64,000 bases of DNA, taken from the NCBI GenBank assembly GCA_027625915.1, contig JANTQA010000012.1, positions 5,540,501 to 5,604,500 on the forward strand, written 5' to 3'. Below are positions 48,725-58,700 of this stretch, piece after piece; the first letter of the stretch is position 1; each line of letters starts with the position of its first letter. The notes beneath the pieces are model-generated. The model ran no database searches. It saw only the letters and a list, made by a program, of their open reading frames with translations, and was not told the DNA's origin. The stretch comes from Anaeramoeba flamelloides. Lineage: Eukaryota > Metamonada > Anaeramoebidae. The translations under genes were made by a program, and so were the position numbers.

Positions 48725-50121
48725 TTTGCTTTCTTGGTTTGCTTTGTTTCCTTTTTTTTTTCATCGCCATTCTCCTTCTTTTTTTCCTTTTCTATTTCAA
48801 TTTTCTTTTTTCTTTTTGGTGGCTCCTTCAAGGGGTACAAACCAATTTCAAAGCAAGATTTCATTTGATCAAAATTTGATATATATTTTTGATATAGCTC
48901 AGTGTCAATATTTGAAATTTGAAGAGAGTCTTGCTCATAATCCTTGATAAGATTAATGTCAATTTGAATTTGCTTATTCTTTTGTAAATCATTTAATTCC
49001 TCTAAATAATCTTTCAACAAATGGAAATACCTTGACGAATACCTTTTTAAATTTATTAACCTTTTCCACAATATTATCGATAATTGATGCAACGATATGA
49101 TTTTATTTTGGCTTATTTTCTTTAATTGTTCAAATGTCATTTTTGTAATATTGATTTTCCGTAAATGCTGATGGATGTATTGCTGAACGTTGACAGAATT
49201 ATTTGGATCAAGCTGAGATTCCTGGCACAGGTATTTCCCTCTTTCAATTAGCCTGGCAAATTTCGCATATTCAGGGACATCGGGCTTTGCTAAAAATAAT
49301 AATTTGGTTATTGTTGTGTCTGTGACTTGGTTTAGGCAATTTGAATAACTTAGGCACCCAGACAAATTCTCTTCTATGACACTTTTTAGTTTTGTTAATA
49401 TTTGATGGTTAACTTTTTGTGCGATACGATCATAAATTAAAAGGATGCTAGTCTGATCCATCGTTTGTAAGAGGAAATGCGCACACAGCATTTCTAAATT
49501 TGTAATCTCTAATTCAACAGAGATAATAAATAGTTCGATTGCACAGTGGAGATTTAACTCGATTTGTTGGCCATAGCAATGGTCTATTAACAGCTGCAGG
49601 GTATTCTCTGAAACTGAATTGCAAAAATATTTACACCATTTCGGTTTGTTTGGTTCATTTTGTTTCGTTGTTTTGGTCAGAGACGTTGTGGTTGGGGTTG
49701 TGTACTTTGCTTTGAGTTCTTCCAAATATCCTTTTGGATAAAATAATTTTTGGATTTTCTTGGAATGATATGAAAGGATCAATTTGTGTGAGTTTAGAAT
49801 TGATGGTGTGTCTCCATGAACGAAACTAAAATCTTTTGTTAACTCTTCTTTATGAAGAATTCCAAATACTTTTTTTAAAGGATCCTGCATTTGAACAAAA
49901 TCAGAAAAATAAAAAATAAAAGAAAAAGAAAAAAAAGGAAAAAATAAAAAAAAATAAAAAAATGTTATTTTAATTTTTGAATTAACAGTTACTTTACTTC
50001 CATTTATGAAGATGTAATTTTTAGATTCAAGTATTTGGCCAAGTCTCAGAGAGAAAATAATTCCTATTATTACTTTAAGGGAGCGACATAATGATCTGAA
50101 ATGGTTTCTGAAAAAGTTCAA
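48574..50121 (-). CDS. BTB/BACK domain protein (N-terminal part)
   Basis: BTB domains mediate dimerisation and often recruit cullin-3 ubiquitin ligases. The coding frame shows a BTB fold: VHGDTPSILNSHKLILSYHS, a Thr/Lys insertion, then FCNSVSENTLQLLIDHCYGQ and LEITNLEMLCAHFLLQ. A BACK-like helical region follows, with ITKMTFEQLKKISQNKIISL. A 108-nt intron is likely at 49885-49992 (GTAACT to TGCAG, phase 0). It removes a Phe-rich stretch and joins NGSK to DPLKK. The exon before it (to ~50112) resembles an RCC1 blade, and no ATG is present there, so further 5' exons are expected upstream. The frame is Lys-rich at its end and meets a long poly-A run (about 48689-48723). Past that run another frame continues as the amidotransferase-like part, so both are probably one gene. 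Confidence 0.7.
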
Positions 50122-50660
50122 CGATTAGTTGAAAGAAAAATTAGGTTCTTTTTATTGACAAGTACTTTTTATTTTAATTTTGGACACCACAGAACTTTCG
50201 ATAAAAAACAAAGTGATAATTTATGAGTATTTTTTACAAAACAGTACAACCTATTTTTCAGATTATGTTGTTAATTCTTTGGAAATTCAATTAGGTTAAG
50301 TACTCGTAGTTCTTGTTGAAATTAGGAATAGGAAGTTGTATTTGCAGTAATTGTAGATTTTTACTGCCTTTTTTTTTTTCTTTGAGCCAAGTGAAAAAAA
50401 AAAAAAGGTATAACAAAATATGGCATTAGGAAAGATTTGGTAAATACCAAGAGGAAAAAGAAGATTAAACTGTTTAAAATTACAAAAAATCACCTCACAA
50501 CGAATTTGCTTCAGATCTTTTAAGTTTAAGATTCCAATCAAAGAATAATTGATGTAAAACTTAATAATACCCAATATATTTTGATTACAACCTAAAATCT
50601 TGATAATACCAAGTATTATTACTTTTATTGATAAAACTGTGATAAACAACAAAATCAAAG
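50122..50660 (-). other. Possible RCC1-like 5' exons of the BTB gene (uncertain)
   Basis: The minus strand near 50450-50640 encodes ILGCNQNILGI and LKDLKQIRCEVIFCNF, which faintly follow RCC1 blade spacing. RCC1-BTB fusions are common in such protists. Frames are interrupted by homopolymer runs and I cannot define exons or a start. Confidence 0.3.
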
Positions 50661-51217
50661 GAGAAGAAGAAATTTATTTTCTGTTTAATAACAATATAGT
50701 TCTTTACCTTTTCTTTTGTTTTTTAAATATAAAATATTAAAAATGATTAAGTTAAACCAAATAATCATTTAAATTTGTAATTACCTCTTTCTGTTATTAA
50801 TAAACTGATATAAATTGTACAACCAATTAAAGTTTCAGTAGAGTTTAGTTACAGGATTAACTCCAAACAGCCAAATTTATGTAAACACAAAATGTATGTT
50901 GTATTAAAAACATTTTTTTTTTCCAAATATCTAATACTACAATAGATGTATAAACAATTACTAAACTCGAGTTGTATGAAAAATTACAAGACAACTCAAT
51001 TAATTTTGGCTCACATCAAAACCAAATAAAAATTAACTTTTCGAGGAACATTTATTGAAATTTTTTTTTTTTTATTTTTTCATTTTTATAGAAATAATTT
51101 GTAATCAAATGATCTATTATTCGATCCAAGAATTAGATGAATTATGCAAGGATTTTGAGTTGACCTAATATTTTTAAAGTGTATTGTGACCTATACTTTT
51201 TAATTTATATATTTAGA

Positions 51218-51424
51218 TAAATTAAATTTCATAATAAATGTCCCAATTTCTATTAATTTTTTTATTTATTTATTTTATTTTTAGATGAAAAACCAATATT
51301 TATAGTATAGAACTGAATATTAAACTAGTAATTTTTTTTATTATAATAGATATCTTCAATTTATAAAAATATTTATTTTCAAAATTTGATTTTTAATTGG
51401 CTAATTATTATGAAATGGAGTTTA
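51218..51424 (+). mobile_element. MITE-like element A, copy 2
   Basis: It matches 22861-23078 closely (AACCAATATTTATAGTATAG, CAAAATTTGATTTTTAATTG) and has the inverted ends TAAATTAAATTTCATAATAA and, reversed, TAAACTCCATTTCATAATAA. Confidence 0.75.
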
Positions 51425-52384
51425 TTTCTGGTTATTTATCATTTATTTTCATTTTTCTAAACTCAAATCTGAATAGAAACAGAAATTTCTTATTAGTATA
51501 AAAATTACAAATACACCATTAATATAAAAAATACTTGTATTTGAATATTTTCCCCCAAAAAGGATTTAAATAATAATTGTGATAAAAAAGTATAAATGGT
51601 TAGATTGAAGATTGTATATTTTAATCTTAAAAATCCAAAGTTGTTTTCCAAAAAAAAAAAAAACAAAAGAATTTTAAATCTTAAAAAAAATCACAATTTC
51701 GATAAAGAAGAAATATATTTCTCAAGTAGAGGCTGGTTTAAAAAAGATAGAAATCATTTTTCCTATTTTTAATTATTTAAATTTTTTGTTGGATAAAGTG
51801 TTGTTTTATAAATATTTGTTATCTGTCTATTTCTTGTAGTAAACAAAGATATAATATCTAAACTAAAATTCAAAATTTTCTACATAGCTAAAACGTTCCA
51901 AACAATCAAAATAATTCAATTTCATTGAAATTGGAAATAATTTTAATTTTTGAAAATTTTGAAAAGTATTTTTTCATCTTTGAGTTTTTGTTTTTATTTC
52001 ATTTTTTGAATCCCATATCTTGTTTCGTTGGATTGGTATTGTTTTCAACAATTGATATTATGTTAAAGTTGAATTATTCAAAATACAAGAACTAAAATCA
52101 AATAAATTAGTAGTATCTAACTATTTGATCGATCAATATTCCTAATATAATTTAAATAAAGTTACAAATATATTTTTTTGTTTTGCTCTCTCAAATATTT
52201 TTAACAGACTCTTGATTTGTTTGTATTGATAATTATTTATTTATTGTTTTTGCGAGTATTGTAATTTATAAAAAAGTGTTAACATTTCAATTAGTGAATG
52301 TTTCTAATTTGGTAAATCTTCTTGAATTGATTAAATAATTTTTTTTTCACAAATCAAATTTTGGTGTATTAAAAATTTTGAATT

Positions 52385-52389
<5 letters not shown>

Positions 52390-52415
<26 letters not shown>

Positions 52416-52465
52416 TGATATTTATTATTATTATTATTATTGATATTTATTATTATTATTATATA
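52390..52465. repeat. TA and ATT microsatellites
   Basis: A run of about twelve TA units is followed by two blocks of ATT units separated by GATATTT. Confidence 0.7.
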
Positions 52466-52489
52466 TGTATGAAAGTTAATTTTCTCTTA

Positions 52490-52990
52490 ATTGTTAGAAT
52501 ATTTTTTACTATAAGAAATAAACAGAAAATTCATAAAATATTTAGAAAATTCCTAAATTAAAAAAAAACTTCGCCACTGTTTCATTAGGGCTTTAAAAAA
52601 TGAAAATATTTGAGTAAAATCTTTGATTCTTGGTCTATTGTTTTAAATTCTGGTAAAGTATCCTTGTTTTTTTTAAATTTTTGAAACAATTTAAGATTTA
52701 AAAACACCCACACTATACAGCATTCTACAGAACTTGACAAATTTCTAAATTAATGCACTTTTGTTTAGAAATTTTAATAAAAAATCATAATTTTCTTGAT
52801 CATTTACCAATGAAAAATAAATAATGAGTCTATATTTCTAATAATTTTTAGGATATTATTTATATTTTTTTGTTTATTTGAATTGAATCGAAAATCTATT
52901 TATTTGATTTTTATAACCAATATGAAGTTGAATAACAAATAATCACTATCTTCATCAATTATAAATTTGAATATTTTTTACTTATATGGT
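52490..52990 (-). repeat. Multi-hairpin repeat C, copy 5 (decayed), with coding-like fragment
   Basis: Read on the minus strand it has the coding-like fragment ending LLKFLNK (about 52760-52860), then TTTGTCAAGTTCTG, a hairpin with GAGTAAAATCTTTGATTC, and the end CCTAATGAAACAGTGGCGAA. This order is that of copy 3 at 28325-29360. Confidence 0.5.
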
Positions 52991-55753
52991 GAGATTTTGG
53001 TATTTATTGTAAAATTTTCATAAACATTAATATACACATTTAGATAATTTCTAAAATTTCTTAGCTTTAAATGATAAGTGAGCCCCACCTTTTTTTTTTA
53101 AATATTTTTTCTTAAGTTTTATATTCTTTTATGATTTAAATAGAAAATTTCCCAAAATGACTTCATAAAACAGAAAATAAAAAAAAATTGCTACTAAATT
53201 TTGAAGAATTCATAAAAATTTAAAGAAATTTAAAGTTTTTAGTCAATTATATTGGTTTGTAGAAAAACACTGTTAGATTTTTTTGAAATTTTGATTTGAT
53301 TTAATAATAAATAGATTCTCAAAACAAACAGAAGAATAAGGGAAAAAGGTACTTGATTGCACCTAAATGCTATATGAAATTTTATTCAGGTTAATATTAG
53401 ATTAAATAATTGCTAAATATTCTTGTCTTTTCCACCAGAACTAATACTAATTAATTTTCGTAAAATTTATTTATATTTTTATCTAATAATTTTTAGTTTT
53501 GTATTTCCCAATTAATATTTTTATTATCTTTTTTAAAATGTTTAAAACTTTATGATAAATCTTCAAAACTTAGAATTTCAACTTCTTTTTAATTTTTTAG
53601 TCAAAATCTGTTTTATATCTCGAAATTCAGACTAATCCAATTTTTTTTTTTTTATGTTTTTATAAATTGATCTGGTATAATTTGGATTATTATTTAAAAA
53701 TTTTGTAAGGTTTTTTTTGATACAAACATATATTGAGTTAAAATTATTTTCGGTAAAATTAAATATCACTAAAACGTAATATTATTAATTGTGCATACTA
53801 AATTAAAAAATTGTATTTTTACTCCTTTTGATATGTTTTTTGATCTAAAATATTTTTATTTTTTAAAATAATCTTTTTCTTGTTTGAAATTTTTTTTAGT
53901 AAATCTTTATCCTTTTCAAGCTAAATTCCAAAATAATATAAAATTTTGGATAAAAAATTTGATGTTAAATTTTTTGTATATTTTATCTTCATTCTGAATT
54001 CTAAGATAATTTTCTATATGTTTATTAATTTTTTATTAATTTCTGGAATATTTATTCTCCCCATCATGAAATTCAAATCGTTTGAAAATATTTAAACAAC
54101 ATGAACGAATACTCATTTTTTCGGAATAAATAACCAGTGTATAAATCCAAAATTTAAAAGTTTGAATGAATCTCATCGATATATTTCAATTCCTCCTTTT
54201 TTAGAATTTTGTATAATGAAAGAAAATAAAAAAAAACGAAACTAAAATAAAAATAAAAATAAGTAAAAGGGGGATAAGTTAAAATAAAATCGATCCAAAA
54301 TTTTTTTTTACTCAATTATACTTTTAAATAGATTAACCCATAAATTTATTATGTATAAAAACTTTGTAATGAAATGAGAAGAGTTGAGTCATATAACATG
54401 TAATCTCTCCAAGACTGAAATTTTGGTTCTAAAAAGATATTCTAACAATCAATTTTTTTCATTTTATTTTTGGTAATGTTTACGCCATTTTTAATTGAGA
54501 GAATCTATATAATTTTCGATACATACTTAAATATTCAACCCTAAAGTCTATCAAAGTAGTGATACCCCCTTTAACTAAACTAAATAACTGTTATCCTGTT
54601 AACTTTTTGTAAGATAAAAAAATTGAAATTTTGAATTTCAAATCAAACAATAAATCAGAGACTATATCCAATTATTATTATTATTTGGACATTTATATTT
54701 AAATTCTATGTAAAAAACAAATCTATTAACGATTGGAAGGTGCACAAGACCAAAATTTTGTAAGTTTGACCTAAACTCGAAATAAAATCTTTTTCTTTTT
54801 TTATATTCCTGAACACTCCAATTTTTTCAATTTAAAACAAATTATTATCTTTCAGTTCAAAATTAATATAATTCGATCCAACCGAATTTATCGGTTCAAT
54901 AAATCTTCAATACATAAAAAAATAAGGATTTTGTAATATTCTTACTTAACTAATAACTCATTTTGAAAAATTAAATAAATAAAAAAAAAATCTTAAAGAT
55001 CTCAAAAATCCACAAATATATACACTTTAAAATTAATACATTTGAGATCTAAATTTTAATTTTGATCATCATTTTCAATGAATTCAAAATTTTCAAACAA
55101 TGATAATTGTTATACACAAAGATCAAATCTATTAAATATTATTATTCCAAATTCTGCAATTGACTTATTGTTCAAAAATCTCAATTAAAAAAGACGTCCA
55201 ATAATTATTATTTTTCTGCTAAGTTTCTTCAAAAACAAAAATTAAAAACAGTAATTTCTGACAATTAAATTATATCCTTTTATTCAGTAAACATTATAAG
55301 ATCTGTAAAATTTTTATTTCTTATTACTCATGGGTTTCATAGAATGATAAATATGATTTGGAAGAGTTTATCAAATAAAATTATTAAAAAAATAAAAAAT
55401 AAATTTTATATATAAAAAATAAAAAAAAAAATCCAAACAGTCTATAAAAGAATAAAATAAGAAAATTGTAAAAGATGTGAAATCTTGAATTACTATTTTA
55501 TTATTATTAAAAGATATGATTTTTCTTGTGTGGAAAATAAAATAAAAAAGAAAGTATTGAATTATTAAAGTTCTGTTTTGCTTGTTTATTATTATTTTTG
55601 TTAGGTTAATTGAATGATTTTTATCAATTAATATAATATGATAAAAAAATTAAATATAATAATATATATATATATTAGACCGTTTCAGCAAAGGGTTTGG
55701 ATTAATTATGAAATCATGAGTAAATAAGTAAAAATGTATATTAATATACAATT

Positions 55754-58700
55754 TTAATTTTTTAATGGTGTATTTTTGTCACGATTGAGAAATTTATTGA
55801 AGAAAACTTCAATATCTTGATCAGATTTTTCATTTGTATTTGTGGATGGTAAATAATTCTTTTTTTTTGGTGTTCTTTTAAATTTATCAAATTTCTTATC
55901 AAATGTCTTGTCAAACTTCTTGTCAAACTTCTTGTCAAATTTCTTATCAAACTTCTTGTCAAACTTCTTATCAAACTTCTTATCAAACTTCTTATCAAAC
56001 TTCTTATCAAATTTCTTATCAAATTTATCAAAATTGAATTTTTTTCTTTTTTTTGGAGTTTTTTTTTTATTGAGATTTACTTTTCGATTTGCTTTAGGGC
56101 TTGGTTTTTTTGTTAATGTTGACGGTTTTTTTGTTGTTATTTTTGGAATGGATTTTTTTGTAGTTGGTGTGGAATATTTATTTCTAAATCTTAAGAAATC
56201 ATTATAATTTTTATCATCTATTTTTTTTTTTTTTATTTGTTTTTTTTTTTTAAACAAAGAAAATATATTAAGATCATGATATATATCAAAAAATAAACAA
56301 TAAGGATAATTCGTTTCAAACACAAAACAAGAAAAATAAAAAAATAAAAAAATTCACAAATAAGATCAAAATATTTAGAATCTTGACCAATAAAAGCAAA
56401 AATAGAAAAATAAAAGTATACATGTTTCAGTTCTTGGTATTGTTGGTGTCGTAGATTTTTTTTTTTTCAATTTTTGAGTTAAATTGATTAAAAATTGTTG
56501 GTTTTCTTGGAAATTTTTTTTTTTATCTTTTTTATCTTTTTTATTCCTGTTGGTAGGTTTTGGAACCACTTTTGAAAAGGGTTTATTTTCATTATGCTCT
56601 GAATTCATTATATAAATTTTAATTTTTTTATCTCGATCCCATCCAATTGGTACAAATAATTGATCCCTTTCGATGACTTGAGGCTTATAATTAAATTTAT
56701 ATCCAAATAATAAATGAAGTATATAATTTCTTAATAATTGGATATTGAAATTTAATTTCAATGAAGTATAGATTAATGCACTTCCATCTATTAATTAATT
56801 TTTAAAGAATAATTATGTTTTTTAAAGTACAATTATGTTTTTTAAAGTATAATTATGTTGGTAAGGAGATAAATATAATGAAAAAAACGACAAAAAAAAA
56901 TGGTAAATATAAAAAAACCCAAAAATGAAAAAATACAGCTTTTTCAAAAAATTGATGACCAAAAGTTTTCAAAAGTATTGCTTTAACTGTTTGATTCACT
57001 CTTTTCATCAGCTTGGGAAGCACATTTGATAAAATACTTTTAGTACTCACTTTTTTCAAACCACTGTAAAAAAATAAAAATTTAGAAAAAAAAAATAAAG
57101 ATTTTACAATTATAACAAATTCTTCTGATTTTTGCTTGGATATAATCAATTACACCATCTGTAAGATCATATTGTTTTTGGATCTCGCCTAATTGATCTG
57201 ATTTTGTTATTGAAACGATAAAAGGAACGCCATAATTATATTTCAATGCACCTTTTGGTAAATCTGATAAGTCCACATTCAATTCATTTTTTATTGGTGA
57301 ATGGATTTTTCTTATAATAGAATTTTGTCTGATAAAGACTTTTCGATCTGGTTCCTTATAAGATAGAAATCTTTTATAGTTACCATTCCTTAATTTTTCT
57401 ACATCATTTGGATCAATTGAGGAATGAACTTCTTTGATCCTTTTTATTAAGATATCCATCCATTTTTGTAAACTGTCATATATTTTCCAAGGTTTTGTCA
57501 TATCAAGGCAAATAAGAATTACTAATGATTCTATAGTGTCTTCATTAATTGCAAAGGATAATAAATCTTGATTATCAATTAAACCATTTAATTCCCAAAC
57601 ATCAATCCTTGACTCAATGTCTATAAAAATAATAAATTAAAAGATATATTTATAATTATTAGAATATTAAAGATCAATAATTTCATTGAAATCAATAATT
57701 TATGAAAGAATAAAATGTAGAAAAACTGAAATGATCACAAAAATTCATATTTTTTTAGAAAATCAAAATTAATTTTTTTTTATTAAAGTCGTTTTAAAAA
57801 AAAGTGTAAAAAAAAATGTTTTTTAAAAAGTAGTGAAGAAGAAAAAAAAATCAACAGTGTGATTCTAATTTGGTCGGAAATAACTATTGTAAAAGAGAAA
57901 TGGTGATGAAAATTGAACTTGATCCCAGTGTAAGGTATTGTTATTATGCTCCCAGAATAATCCTAGTACAAGGCAATTTCATATAAGAGCAAGTTATGGT
58001 GAGTAAGGAAATAATGCCTTGTGATGGGATCAACTTCTGTCAAGGAAGGTATTCCTCAAATGTGTTGTATTCAAACGATAGTGAATTAGGGCGTTGATTA
58101 AGAAATTTTCGACATAATTAACATAAAAGGAAACGAGCAACAACCCATTCAATACTCGGGCTACAAAAAAAAACTTGTAAAGTTTTTACCTTTTTAGCTA
58201 TTTTTTTAATCTATTTTATATCTTACTTTTCTTTCTCTTTTTTCTTGTCTTTGTTTAAAATATACATTTTTATTTTCATTTATTAAAGAAAAGCGATCCT
58301 ATAAGTTATAATCTTGCCTACGTTATAGTTTAGCTAAAAAACTCTAAATACAAGTTAGAGTTTCTGGAAGTGCCTTCAAGTGCTGCCAAGTGCCTTAGAT
58401 TGACTAGGTTTTCTTGAGGTTTTTTGTTTATTTGTGAAGTGTTCTAGGTTTTTTTGAGGTTTTCTATTTTATTTGTGAAGTGTTCTAGGTTTTTTTTACT
58501 TTAGAAATCAACCGAAAATTTATTAAAATTTTCTGTTTATTTCTAAAGTATAAAAAACCTAACGAAAATCTATTGACTTTTCAAATAAACAGAAAACTCA
58601 AAAAAACCTAACGAAAATATATTGATTTTCCAAATAAACAAAAAACTCAAGAAAACCGACGTTAGCTTTTCCAAAATTTAAAAGAATAGAGTAAAATCAA

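Larger units (their letters stand above)
50661..55753. other. Intergenic, repeat-bearing
   Basis: No supported gene. It contains element A copy 2 (51218-51424), TA and ATT microsatellites (about 52390-52465) and a decayed multi-hairpin repeat C with an adjacent coding-like fragment (52490-52990). The remainder is A/T-rich without recognisable content. Confidence 0.55.

Noticed and set aside
56853-57149. Separate small gene between dynein exons
   Set aside because: Its first part is dynein exon 3 and intron read-through; direct splicing of exons 3 and 4 restores the LIC sequence.
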